Below are positions 26,656 through 34,043 of a stretch of 64,000 nucleotides of DNA, one piece after another. The position numbers and the translations under genes were made by a program. The notes beneath the pieces are model-generated. The model saw only the letters and a list, made by a program, of their open reading frames with translations. It made no database searches and was not told the DNA's origin. Source of the DNA: Lentisphaerota bacterium (GTDB taxonomy: Bacteria > Verrucomicrobiota > Lentisphaeria > Victivallales > Victivallaceae); the NCBI GenBank assembly GCA_015061685.1, contig SUWD01000001.1:248001-312000 (forward strand), given 5' to 3'. How positions within the stretch are numbered: the stretch's first letter is position 1; every line of letters begins with the position of its first letter.

Positions 26656-26683
26656 AATATACAGCAGAAAAGAAAAAAAGCAA
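26656..26683 (-). promoter_or_regulatory. Putative promoter of the DUF4838-like gene
   Basis: On the minus strand TTGCTT (26678-26683), a 16-bp T-rich spacer and TATATT (26656-26661), about 30 bp before the start at 26626. Confidence 0.5.
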
Positions 26684-26813
26684 AAAAATAAAAATTTTTT
26701 GAAAATTTTGTTAGGCATATAAAATAATTAAGATTCCCATAGCGTTATATGGTTGGAAGCACCAAAAAAGGTGCAAGTGAAAAACCAATATAAAATAATG
26801 AAAGGGTATAAAA

Positions 26814-27098
26814 ATGAAAAACACCACCAAACTTTTCACGCTCGCCGCCGTCATGGTCATCGGTACTGCCGCATTCGCCGGTCCGGGACATCACCACAAA
26901 CGTGACGGATTGGATCTGGCATACGGGATCGTCAATCTCGTCACCCAGGTCCTCAATCCCAACCGGACCGTGATCGTACCGCCGCCGCCGGTCAGAGTCG
27001 CCGAATACCGTCGCCCGGCTCCGCCGCCGCCCAAGCACCACAAACCCCAACCCCGCAGGGTCGAACACCGCCCGGGAAATAACAAACACCGCCGCTGA
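26814..27098 (+). CDS. Small secreted His/Pro/Arg-rich protein
   Basis: A 94-aa protein with a clear signal peptide (KNTTKLFTLAAVMVIGTAAFA, cleavage near residue 22). The mature part is rich in Pro, His and Arg: GPGHHHKRDG near the N-terminus, a short aliphatic segment (LAYGIVNLVTQVLNPN), then PPPP, PAPPPPKHH and a basic tail. The His clusters could bind metal and the basic tail nucleic acid or envelope polymers, but no family is recognised. GAAAGGG precedes the start. The product is probably periplasmic or envelope-bound. It is a single-gene unit with a small GCACC-AAAAAA-GGTGC hairpin upstream (26759-26774). Confidence 0.6.
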   Translation: MKNTTKLFTLAAVMVIGTAAFAGPGHHHKRDGLDLAYGIVNLVTQVLNPNRTVIVPPPPVRVAEYRRPAPPPPKHHKPQPRRVEHRPGNNKHRR

Positions 27099-27175
27099 AA
27101 CGGCAACCGGGGAAGAAGCCGGAAAAGCTTCTTCCTCCTTTCTTTTTTCCCGGCAAAAGCATATATCCCATTTTC

Positions 27176-27612
27176 AAAAAATTGTTATTGTCTCATTTTT
27201 TGTGAAAAATCTTTCCTGCGGTGGTGCATTGCGGGCAATCTCTTTCTTCTCCAAAAAATCTCCCTGCGGCCGCGGGAGAGCGGCCTCGCCGCTCGGGCTT
27301 CGCCCTCGGCGGTTGCAGTCGATTTTCCGGAGGCCTCGCTCTCCGCCATTCCGTGCGGCTTATGCCGTACTCATGACTGCGAGTAAGGCAGTCTTTGATT
27401 TTATGTTCAGTCATGTACGTCAGTACACTCCTGCTCATCCGCCTTGATTTGCCCGCGACCTTGCCTCACACTGCATCCACCGGTCGGATCGAATCCGTGT
27501 TTGCCGGTTTGACAAATCACAACTTATGTGATATGTTTTATACGTTAACAGAAATGTTTGTTTATAAGTTCATGCTTGGGTTTCACAAAATTTGGGACAT
27601 TTTCAAAAAATT
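27176..27612 (-). mobile_element. MITE copy 1 (421 bp, 27184-27604) with 8-bp target duplication
   Basis: Ends read GTTATTGTCTC...TTTTGTGAAA and GGGACATTTTC preceded by GTTTCACAAAA, giving imperfect 24-bp terminal inverted repeats. The target duplication AAAAAATT is exact at 27176-27183 and 27605-27612. It is the inverted orientation relative to the other three copies. The internal module of about 230 bp is GC-rich with several hairpins (GCGGCCGCGGGAG region). A promoter TTGACA (27509-27514), 17 bp, TATGTT (27532-27537) faces the SEL1-repeat gene at 27711. No transposase or plausible protein is encoded. Confidence 0.88.
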
Positions 27613-27618
27613 TTAAAC

Positions 27619-27647
27619 TTGACAAACCTGATCTCCCATGCTATATT
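27619..27647 (+). promoter_or_regulatory. Consensus promoter of the SEL1-repeat gene
   Basis: TTGACA (27619-27624), 17 bp, TATATT (27642-27647): a full consensus sigma70 promoter, immediately right of the MITE target duplication. Ribosome site GGAGG (27701-27705) precedes ATG 27711. Confidence 0.8.
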
Positions 27648-27710
27648 ATTTGGTATATGTTGTGTAATGTGCAATAAATAAAACAATAAACAATCATTTC
27701 GGAGGTTATA

Positions 27711-28214
27711 ATGAAATTTTTTTCAAAACTGCTGGTTTGCGTGAGCCTGTTCTCCTGCATCGCCCTTTTCGCCAATGAAAACAATGTCAAAATCAAAGAC
27801 TTCGATGCTGCCGCCCAGAAAGGCGATCCCCGCGCCCAGTACAACATGGGAGTTTTCTTCTTCGCCGGTGACGGCGTAAAACAGGATTATGAAACCGCTG
27901 TCAAATGGTTCCGCAAAGCCGCCGATCAGGGTTACGGTAATGCCCAGTGCTTCCTCGGTCTCTGCTACACTTTCGGCAGAGGCGTGAAACAGGATCATAC
28001 CGAGGCGGTCAAATGGTTCCGCAAAGCCGCCGATCAGGGTGTCACCGAAGCCGAATACAATCTCGGCTGGTGCTACGCCAACGGCAAAGGTGTTACCGCC
28101 GACAAGGATGAAGCCAAAAAATGGTACTCCAAAGCTGCCGAAAAAGGTCATACCAGAGCTGCTGAATTTATCAAATCCACCGAAGTCGTGGAAACCTATA
28201 CTCCGAGCTACTGA
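27711..28214 (+). CDS. Secreted SEL1-repeat (tetratricopeptide-like) protein
   Basis: A 167-aa exported protein. The signal peptide is residues 1-22 (FSKLLVCVSLFSCIALFA). Three consecutive 36-residue SEL1 repeats follow (about residues 40-148), each with the pattern G-x-x-x-AQYNMG...GVKQDYETAVKWFRKAAD. SEL1 repeats form helical scaffolds for protein contacts, so the role is as an adaptor in the envelope; no catalytic motif is present. Ribosome site GGAGG and a consensus promoter lie upstream and a terminator lies 27 bp after the stop. The gene is bracketed by two inverted MITE copies, each with its own target duplication, so they arrived independently. Confidence 0.88.
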   Translation: MKFFSKLLVCVSLFSCIALFANENNVKIKDFDAAAQKGDPRAQYNMGVFFFAGDGVKQDYETAVKWFRKAADQGYGNAQCFLGLCYTFGRGVKQDHTEAVKWFRKAADQGVTEAEYNLGWCYANGKGVTADKDEAKKWYSKAAEKGHTRAAEFIKSTEVVETYTPSY

Positions 28215-28240
28215 TATTCAGTTAACGAGCAAAAACATGA

Positions 28241-28269
28241 CCCCGACAGGATCTCCTGCCGGGGTTTTT
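28241..28269 (+). terminator. Rho-independent terminator of the SEL1-repeat gene
   Basis: Stem CCCCGACAGG/CCTGCCGGGG (one mismatch) with loop ATCT and a TTTTT tail. MITE copy 2's 8-bp target duplication (TTTTCTTT, 28266-28273) begins within the T-run. Confidence 0.85.
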
Positions 28270-28744
28270 CTTTGATAATGTCCCGAATTTTGTGAAACTC
28301 GTAACAGGAGCTTATAAACAAATATTTTTGTTAACGTATAAAACGTTATCACATAAGTTGTGATTTATCAAACCGGCAAGCACGGGTTCGATCTAACCGG
28401 TGGATGCAGTGTGAGGCAAGGTCGCAGACAAATCAAGGCGGATGAGCAGGAGTGTACTGACGTACATGACTGAACATAAAATCAAAGACTGCCTTACTCG
28501 CAGTCATGAGTACGGCATAAGCCGCACGGAATGGCGGAGAGCGAGGAGTGGCAACGGTAACGTTGCCACGGACAGCGTAAGCGAGGCCTCCGGAAAATCG
28601 ACTGCAACCGCCGAGGGCGAAGCCCGAGCGGCGAGGCCGCTCTCCCGCGGCCGCAGGGAGATTTTTTGGAGAAGAAAGAGATTGCCCGCAATGCACCACC
28701 GCAGGAAAGATTTCTCACAAAAAATGAGACAATAACTTTTCTTT
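28266..28744 (+). mobile_element. MITE copy 2 (463 bp, 28274-28736) with 8-bp target duplication
   Basis: The element begins GATAATGTCCCG and ends ATGAGACAATAAC. The target duplication TTTTCTTT is exact at 28266-28273 and 28737-28744. It is nearly identical in content to copy 1 but 42 bp longer. The insertion (28545-28586 region) contains a perfect hairpin GTGGCAACG-GTAA-CGTTGCCAC and is bounded by GCGAG direct repeats. The internal promoter is weaker here (TTGATA, 17 bp, TAACGT on the minus strand, 28343-28371) and faces the 3' end of the SEL1-repeat gene. Confidence 0.88.
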
Positions 28745-28794
28745 GTCTGTTTTCTGCCGCAAATAAAAATTTTTCATTTTTTTTGAAAATCCGC

Positions 28795-28823
28795 TTGCTT
28801 TTGTTGCAAATAAATGTTATATT
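28795..28823 (+). promoter_or_regulatory. Sigma70 promoter of the Fur-family gene
   Basis: TTGCTT (28795-28800), 17 bp, TATATT (28818-28823). The ATG at 28814 overlaps the -10 box, so translation is taken from ATG 28862. Confidence 0.65.
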
Positions 28824-28861
28824 CAATTAAATTCAAAATAAAAAATACAAAAGAGTCCGAA

Positions 28862-29296
28862 ATGGAAAAACAGCGACAGGAAAATTTCACCCGGATATGC
28901 CGGGAATTCAAGTGGAAATGCACTCCGCAGCGGCTTGCCGTTTATGAATGCGTCTGCGATAACCGCTGTCATCCGGATGTGGATTCTGTCTGGGCAACCG
29001 TTAAAAAACAGCTGCCGACCGTTACCAGAGAGAGCGTTTACCGGATACTCAATGAATTCGCCGGACATGATCTCATCTGGCGTCTGGATCATGTCAACAG
29101 TGCCAGATATGACAGCAATCCAGTGCCGCACGGTCACTTTATCTGCGAAAATTGCGGCATGATCGCTGATTTCGCACTTAATGAAGATGTCTCTGTTTTC
29201 GCCGGAAAAATTCCGGGGGATGTACGGCACATGGAGATCCGGTTCACCGGATTGTGCAATCAATGCAGTCAGGCGGAAAATATTCCGCTAAATTAA
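28862..29296 (+). CDS. Fur/PerR-family metal-dependent repressor
   Basis: A 144-aa regulator. An N-terminal winged helix (FTRICREFKWKCTPQRLAVYE; ESVYRILNEFA as recognition helix) is followed by the metal-binding half with HGHFICENCG (His and CxxC) and CNQC (second CxxC, structural zinc). The sequence HPDVDSVWATVKKQLPTVTRESVYRIL is typical of the family. It lies 48 bp upstream of rubrerythrin on the same strand, the arrangement known for PerR peroxide sensors and their antioxidant targets, so PerR is the likely subtype. ATG 28862 is chosen because the earlier ATG overlaps the promoter. The ribosome site is weak. Confidence 0.88.
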   Translation: MEKQRQENFTRICREFKWKCTPQRLAVYECVCDNRCHPDVDSVWATVKKQLPTVTRESVYRILNEFAGHDLIWRLDHVNSARYDSNPVPHGHFICENCGMIADFALNEDVSVFAGKIPGDVRHMEIRFTGLCNQCSQAENIPLN

Positions 29297-29306
29297 AATA
29301 ACAACT

Positions 29307-29321
29307 GGGATCAATGATCCC
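29307..29321 (+). other. Small inverted repeat between perR-like and rubrerythrin genes
   Basis: GGGATC-AAT-GATCCC (6-bp stem) sits in the 48-bp spacer, followed by an A-run and GGGAAAT leading to ATG 29345. It may be an attenuator or processing hairpin; not a Fur box by sequence. Confidence 0.35.
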
Positions 29322-29344
29322 GCAATAAAAAAAAGGGAAATATT

Positions 29345-29878
29345 ATGGAACTCAAAGGAAGCAAAACTGCCGCCAATCTCGCCTACGCCTTCGCCGGTGA
29401 ATCACAGGCGCGCAACAAGTACACCTACTTCGCATCCAAAGCACGCAAAGAGGGTTATGAGCAGATCGCCGCCATCTTTGAAGCTACCGCCAACAACGAA
29501 AAAGAACATGCCAAACTCTGGTTCAAAGCTCTCGACGGTATCGGCGACACGTTGACCAACCTCAAAGCCGCCGCCGCCGGTGAAAATGAGGAGTGGACCC
29601 AGATGTACCGCGAATTCGCTGAAGTCGCCGAAGCTGAAGGCTTCTCCGATATCGCCCGTCAATTCGCCCGGGTCGCCGAAATCGAAAAACGCCACGAAGC
29701 CCGCTACAACAAGCTCGTCGAAAATATGGAAAAAGGCGAAGTCTATGTGAAAACCGCCCCCAACCGCTGGGAATGCCGCAACTGCGGTCACATCCACATC
29801 GGTGAAAAAGCTCCGGAAGTTTGCCCCACCTGCAAACATCCGCAGTCCTACTTTGAGATCGAAGCGGTCAACTACTGA
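29345..29878 (+). CDS. rbr: Rubrerythrin
   Basis: A non-haem di-iron peroxidase that reduces hydrogen peroxide using electrons from rubredoxin, common in anaerobes. It has 177 aa. The four-helix ferritin-like domain carries ExxH iron ligands ([14 protein letters not shown] near residue 55; [13 protein letters not shown] near 115). The C-terminal rubredoxin-like domain has two CxxC pairs (CRNCGH and CPTCKH, residues about 142-165). It is preceded by the PerR-like regulator and followed by a clear terminator (29895-29931). The organism is thus oxygen-sensitive with a peroxide defence, consistent with a gut anaerobe. Confidence 0.97.
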   Translation: MELKGSKTAANLAYAFAGESQARNKYTYFASKARKEGYEQIAAIFEATANNEKEHAKLWFKALDGIGDTLTNLKAAAAGENEEWTQMYREFAEVAEAEGFSDIARQFARVAEIEKRHEARYNKLVENMEKGEVYVKTAPNRWECRNCGHIHIGEKAPEVCPTCKHPQSYFEIEAVNY

Positions 29879-29894
29879 TCGATCCTGAAACTTC

Positions 29895-29931
29895 ATACCG
29901 GGCAGGGAAAATCCCCTGTCCGGTATATTTT
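29895..29931 (+). terminator. Rho-independent terminator of rubrerythrin
   Basis: Stem ATACCGGGCAGGG/CCCTGTCCGGTAT (13 bp with one G-U pair), 6-base loop, then ATTTTTA. Confidence 0.88.
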
Positions 29932-30030
29932 TATCCCCGGATTATACTGAAATAAACTTGAAAAATCCCATGTCCGGAGGTATATTCCGGCAAGTGAATA
30001 TTTCCGAACAATACACAGGAGAGTTTTATT

Positions 30031-31662
30031 ATGCCTTTCGCACTTTCAGCAGAAGCTTTGCAATGGGTGGATTCAGTATTTTCCAGTTTGACCTTTGAAG
30101 AAAAAATCGCCCAGCTTCTCCACCCCATCGGCGGTCAGCGGTCACTTGAAGATTGGGAAAAACTGCTGAAAAAAGTCCCTGTCGGAGCAATTTTCTGGAA
30201 CAAGGTCAATCCGGATGAGTTTGAAAAACTTGCCCGGGATCTCCAGAGCATCAGCAAAGTGCCTGTCATCATGTCCGGTGATCTGGAGCATGGAGCATTG
30301 ACCCTGACCGGAAAATGTACTGTCTTCTCCGATCTCATGTCCTTCGGTGCCTGCAACAACCCGGAATATGTCCGCCAAATGGCACGCATTACCGCTCTGG
30401 AATCCCGTTCCAGAGGACTCCACTGGGCATTGGCTCCGGTCATCGACCTCAACCTCAACCCGGAAAATCCGATTACCAATACCCGGGCATTCGGGGATGA
30501 TCCGGATAAAATCATTCCGCTTTTCCGGGCATTCATCGAGGGCATCCAGCAGGATGGTTTGCTTGCGGCATGCTGTAAACACTTCCCCGGCGACGGCGTG
30601 GACAACCGGGATCAGCACATGCTCACCAGTATAAATTCTCTGCCCTTTGACCAGTGGCAGCAGCTCTACGGCAGAGTGTGGAAAGAAGCGATCGCAGCCG
30701 GGACATTCTCCGTCATGGCAGGTCATATCTCGCTGCCGGACTATCAGGGGTGTCAGGATGATCCGGATTCCGCAATGCCGGCGACACTTTCCAGAGAACT
30801 GCAAACAGATCTTCTGCGTAATGAATTGGGATTCAAGGGGGTATTGGTTTCCGACGCCTTCCCGATGGTGGGATTCACCAGCAGACTGCCGGAAAAAGAT
30901 CTGGGCTGGACCAATATTCAGAACGGTTCGGATTCGCTGCTTTTCGCCGATCCGGAAAAGGATTTCGAATTTCTCCTGCGGGCAGTGGATGAGGGCAAAC
31001 TTACCGAAGAAAGGATCAATGAATCCGTCAAACGTCTCCTCACTATGAAAGCCGCTCTCAATCTCCATAAAGATTGTTTCGCTCCGGCATTGACCGGTGA
31101 AGATCTTGCCCGGCATCAGCAATTCGCCGAAAAAATCGCCGATGAAGCCGTCTGCGTAATAAGAGAAAACAAAGAGGTCGTCCCCGTTGCCAAAGAGAAA
31201 TTGCAGAAAGTTCTGACCATTTCTCTGCTCCGCAATGACCACGTCCTGCCCGATCCCGATCTGGAAACCGTCGATGCCGAATTGCGGGCAAGAGGCATCC
31301 ACGTCGATCACCTGCGGAATCCGGAACGGAGAATAATCAGCGAAATCTACGGAAAATATGACCGGATCTTTATCAATATCCCCAGTTTGAGCCATGCAAA
31401 TTTATCTTTGCAGCTCACCGGTAATCAGATGATGTTTTTCTGGCATTACCGCTTCAATGATCTGAAAAACAAATTCGTTTTCACCTCATTCGGCACGCCT
31501 TACACCTTGTATTATCAGCCGTATCTGGACAATCTGATCTGCGTTTGGGGCATTTCGCAGGTCTCCCAGAAAGCCGCCGTCAGAGCGTGGCTGGGCGAAA
31601 TCCCGATGAATGGCAAAATGCCCGTCCGGCCGCACAAAACCAGAATCAAACGTTATGAGTAA
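30031..31662 (+). CDS. Glycoside hydrolase family 3 protein (NagZ-like), cytoplasmic
   Basis: A 543-aa beta-glycosidase without a signal peptide. The GH3 barrel has KHFPGDGVDNRDQH (about residues 182-195), the NagZ-type loop carrying the His that can act as acid/base in N-acetylhexosaminidases. GVLVSDAFPM near residue 275 carries the predicted nucleophile Asp. VGAIFWNKVNPDEF and ESRSRGLHWALAPVIDLN are also typical. It probably releases terminal N-acetylhexosamine or glucose from imported oligosaccharides or muropeptides. AGGAGAG lies 7 bases before ATG 30031. Its last 8 bases overlap the start of the SDR gene downstream, so the two are coupled, perhaps in one sugar-catabolic step. Confidence 0.88.
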   Translation: MPFALSAEALQWVDSVFSSLTFEEKIAQLLHPIGGQRSLEDWEKLLKKVPVGAIFWNKVNPDEFEKLARDLQSISKVPVIMSGDLEHGALTLTGKCTVFSDLMSFGACNNPEYVRQMARITALESRSRGLHWALAPVIDLNLNPENPITNTRAFGDDPDKIIPLFRAFIEGIQQDGLLAACCKHFPGDGVDNRDQHMLTSINSLPFDQWQQLYGRVWKEAIAAGTFSVMAGHISLPDYQGCQDDPDSAMPATLSRELQTDLLRNELGFKGVLVSDAFPMVGFTSRLPEKDLGWTNIQNGSDSLLFADPEKDFEFLLRAVDEGKLTEERINESVKRLLTMKAALNLHKDCFAPALTGEDLARHQQFAEKIADEAVCVIRENKEVVPVAKEKLQKVLTISLLRNDHVLPDPDLETVDAELRARGIHVDHLRNPERRIISEIYGKYDRIFINIPSLSHANLSLQLTGNQMMFFWHYRFNDLKNKFVFTSFGTPYTLYYQPYLDNLICVWGISQVSQKAAVRAWLGEIPMNGKMPVRPHKTRIKRYE

Positions 31663-32392
31663 CTCTATGGAAAAGAATAAAACTGTCATTCTTACCGGTG
31701 CCGGAGGCGGCATCGGCAGTGCCATCGCCGAAAAACTGGCTCAGGAAAAAATGAATATCGTCCTTTTCGGCGGAAACAATCCGGAAAAACTTGCCAAAAC
31801 CAGAGAAACCGTGGAAAAATACGGTGCTTCCGCATTGGTTCTGCCCGGAAACCTCACCGATGAAAATTTCATCATTCAGGCGGTGGAAAAGGTCAAAGAA
31901 AAATTCGGCGGTACCGATATCCTCATCAACAATGCCGGAGTCGCTCAAAGCACCGCTCTGGAAGATATCACCATGGAGGAATTTGACCGGATCATGGCGA
32001 TCAATTTCCGGGCCCCTTTCATGCTCACGCAGAAACTTCTGCCCATGCTCAAAGCTTCTTCAGCGGCAACCGTAATCAATATCGCTTCCGTAGTCGCCCA
32101 CGCCGGATACCCGCTGCAAAGCGTCTATACTGCCAGTAAGCACGCCCTGCTCGGATTCACCAAAAGCCTTGCCAGAGAATACTATAAAGATAATATCCGT
32201 GTTCATGCCATCTGTCCCGGCGGCGTATATACCGATATGGTAAAAATTTCCCGTCCGGATCTCTCTGCCGACGGCATGATAATGCCGGAAGAAATCGCTG
32301 AAATCGTCCACTTCTTCCTCGCTCACCGGGGCAATGCCGTGATCGACGAGATCCTCGTACACCGGGTGAATAAAGAGCCTTTCCTCGTTTGA
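31655..32392 (+). CDS. Short-chain dehydrogenase/reductase
   Basis: A 245-aa NAD(P)-dependent SDR. The glycine motif TGAGGGIGSA is near residues 12-21, the NNAG motif (DILINNAGVAQ) near 90, catalytic Ser in NIASVV near 144, and the YxxxK pair in YTASKHALLGF near residues 157-161. It starts at ATG 31655 (MSNSMEKNK), which overlaps the stop of the GH3 gene by 8 bases; a second in-frame ATG is at 31667. Coupling to GH3 suggests it modifies a released sugar or alcohol rather than a fatty acid, but family-level sequence cannot decide between these. The 3' end faces the lipoprotein gene on the other strand. Confidence 0.85.
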   Translation: MSNSMEKNKTVILTGAGGGIGSAIAEKLAQEKMNIVLFGGNNPEKLAKTRETVEKYGASALVLPGNLTDENFIIQAVEKVKEKFGGTDILINNAGVAQSTALEDITMEEFDRIMAINFRAPFMLTQKLLPMLKASSAATVINIASVVAHAGYPLQSVYTASKHALLGFTKSLAREYYKDNIRVHAICPGGVYTDMVKISRPDLSADGMIMPEEIAEIVHFFLAHRGNAVIDEILVHRVNKEPFLV

Positions 32393-32410
32393 GGAAAAGC
32401 AGGCGGATTT

Positions 32411-32899
32411 TTATTTTCCGCTGTTGTAACGGATGAATTCAGCCCGGATAATGCGGGTGAAGTTGTTGGAACTGCCTGCCGTCGTGGAAGTACGGTTGCG
32501 ATTGGTATTGACAAAATTGCGGTCAACATCCTCGTAGAGCTGCTTCCAGTTGCCCTCGGTGGTGTCATAATCGTAGGCAGTCATAAAAGCCGGATTGGCA
32601 GCCGGAGCATTATCATCGGCAGTAACTTGATGTTCAACGATCAAAATGGCATCAGCTCCGCACTGAGCGGCTTTGTCCCGGAGTTTTTCGATCATCCGGT
32701 CACGGCTGACATCCTGATAATTGCCGCTCGCTGTGGCGGTACCAAGCACAGTGTAACTGCGGGTGATCCGGGCGGAATCGGTGAAAACCGCAATCTGGGC
32801 GTCACTCTCCCGGACACCGGCAGTAGTGCCGGAGTATTCAATATTCACACATCCGCAGAAAAATGCGGCAGCGGCGATAAAAGCAAACAGTTTTTTCAT
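32411..32899 (-). CDS. Putative lipoprotein of unknown function
   Basis: A 162-aa protein with a lipoprotein-type leader (KKLFAFIAAAAFFCGC, lipidated Cys near residue 17). A small domain with the core SYTVLGTATASGNYQDVSRD follows, then a helix and RDKAAQCGADAILIVEHQ. That layout recalls YbjQ/DUF-type and other small heavy-metal or oligomeric domains of outer-membrane lipoproteins, but no family is certain. It lies 18 bp from the convergent SDR gene end and has no operon partner. A distant likeness in the RDKAAQCGAD stretch to the lipoprotein at 62706-63332 (KKKAQCDYIVAV) may mean the two are related. Confidence 0.55.
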   Translation of the reverse strand: MKKLFAFIAAAAFFCGCVNIEYSGTTAGVRESDAQIAVFTDSARITRSYTVLGTATASGNYQDVSRDRMIEKLRDKAAQCGADAILIVEHQVTADDNAPAANPAFMTAYDYDTTEGNWKQLYEDVDRNFVNTNRNRTSTTAGSSNNFTRIIRAEFIRYNSGK

Positions 32900-33068
32900 A
32901 ACAGGTACGATCCTTTCAAATGTCTGAAAATACCGGAATACGGTTTCTTTATTTATAAAATAGTCTTTAAGAGGTGATTTTTCAAGCTATTGTATTTGAT
33001 TTTCTCGTATGATGGCATTATTTTATATTGATGGACATACTTTTCACAACCAAAAACAGGAAAATCTT

Positions 33069-33938
33069 ATGAATCTGCAAGGTGTTTATACTGCGTTGGC
33101 GACGCCCTTTTGCAACGGCAAAGTCGATTACAAAGCTTTTGAAGAACTTCTGGAACGTCAGATCGCCGGTAAAGTCGCCGGTGTCGTCCCGGTCGGTACC
33201 ACCGGAGAATCACCCACGCTCTCCATGGAGGAACATACCGAAGTTATCGCCAAAACCGTGGAGATCGTCAATGGCCGCTGTCAGGTCATCGCCGGAAGCG
33301 GTGCGAATTCCACCGAAGAAGCGATCCATCTGACCATCGAAGCCAAAGCCGCCGGTGCCGATGCTTCTTTGCAGGTGACTCCCTACTACAACAAACCTAC
33401 CCAGGAGGGCATTTACCGTCACTTCTCCGTGATCGCTGAAAAAAGCCAGCTCCCGGTGGTGCTTTACAACGTCCCCGGACGTGCCGGTGTCCCCATCGCC
33501 GTGGAAACCATCGCCCGTCTCGCTGAAAACCCGTTGATGGTCGCAGTCAAAGAAGCCGGCGGCAGCGTTGACCGGGTCTCCGCAATCAAAAATGCCTGTG
33601 ACATCACCGTTTTAAGCGGCGATGATTCCCTGACTTTGCCGATGATGGCAGTCGGTGCCTCCGGTATCATCAGTGTGGCATCCAATATCATTCCCGGCGA
33701 ATTGTCCGAAATGGTCGCTCTGGCTCTCAAAGGTGATTTTGTTTCCGCTCTTGCTTATCATCAGAAATATTACGAACTTTTCCGTGATCTTTTCATCGAG
33801 AGCAATCCCATCCCGGTCAAAGCCGCCATGGCTCTGCGGGGAGAGATCGCCTGCGAATACCGCCTGCCGCTTTGTGAATTGAGTGCCGCCCATCTGGAAG
33901 CTCTGACCGCTACACTCAAAAAATGCGGTACTCTCTGA
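33069..33938 (+). CDS. dapA: 4-hydroxy-tetrahydrodipicolinate synthase
   Basis: Condenses pyruvate with aspartate semialdehyde in the lysine/diaminopimelate pathway; a class I aldolase of 289 aa. GTTGESPTLSMEEH binds substrate (about residues 43-56). The Tyr of VLYNVPGRAG is near residue 133 and the Schiff-base Lys is in VAVKEAGGS near 161. ATG 33069 is chosen because AGGAAAA precedes it and DapA proteins start at this residue. A promoter-like TTGATT, 16 bp, TATTTT lies at 32996-33023. DapA supplies meso-diaminopimelate for peptidoglycan, consistent with a Gram-negative wall. A palindromic stem follows the stop. Confidence 0.93.
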   Translation: MNLQGVYTALATPFCNGKVDYKAFEELLERQIAGKVAGVVPVGTTGESPTLSMEEHTEVIAKTVEIVNGRCQVIAGSGANSTEEAIHLTIEAKAAGADASLQVTPYYNKPTQEGIYRHFSVIAEKSQLPVVLYNVPGRAGVPIAVETIARLAENPLMVAVKEAGGSVDRVSAIKNACDITVLSGDDSLTLPMMAVGASGIISVASNIIPGELSEMVALALKGDFVSALAYHQKYYELFRDLFIESNPIPVKAAMALRGEIACEYRLPLCELSAAHLEALTATLKKCGTL

Positions 33939-33948
33939 AAATAAAATG

Positions 33949-33964
33949 ATTCTGCCGGCAGAAT
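33949..33964 (+). terminator. Possible terminator after dapA
   Basis: ATTCTGCC|GGCAGAAT is a perfect 16-bp palindrome 10 bp after the stop, followed by GATTTT. The lack of a central loop weakens the call; the real hairpin would have a shorter stem. Confidence 0.4.
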
Positions 33965-33980
33965 GATTTTGCCGGAACAC

Positions 33981-34017
33981 GGTTTGACGGCATGGGGATT
34001 GATCCTGCAGTCAAACC
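33981..34017 (+). other. Stem-loop in the leader of the MFS/methyltransferase operon
   Basis: GGTTTGAC and GTCAAACC pair over 8 bp around a 21-base loop that itself contains GGAT-TG-ATCC. It lies 27 bp before ATG 34044 and is followed by TTTGATCTTT. It could be a terminator for dapA or a leader structure; no known riboswitch class is recognised. Confidence 0.4.
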
Positions 34018-34043
34018 TTTGATCTTTCGAGTGAGGAAGTTTT

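Noticed and set aside
27200-27450. Arg/Pro-rich open frames within the long MITEs
   Set aside because: They fall across GC-rich hairpins, differ by the 42-bp cassette, and are absent from the short copies; no transposase motif.
28370-28420. GGTTCGATCTAACC in the MITEs resembles a tRNA T-arm
   Set aside because: No acceptor, D or anticodon arms could be built around it in any copy, and the stem is interrupted by a mismatch; treated as part of the repeat.
27176-28744. Composite transposon formed by the two inverted MITEs around the SEL1 gene
   Set aside because: Each MITE has its own exact 8-bp duplication and the outer flanks (AAAAAATT, TTTTCTTT) do not match each other, so the pair did not insert as one unit.
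33981-34017. SAM or cobalamin riboswitch before the methionine-cycle gene
   Set aside because: The structure is too short and lacks the core sequences of the known classes.
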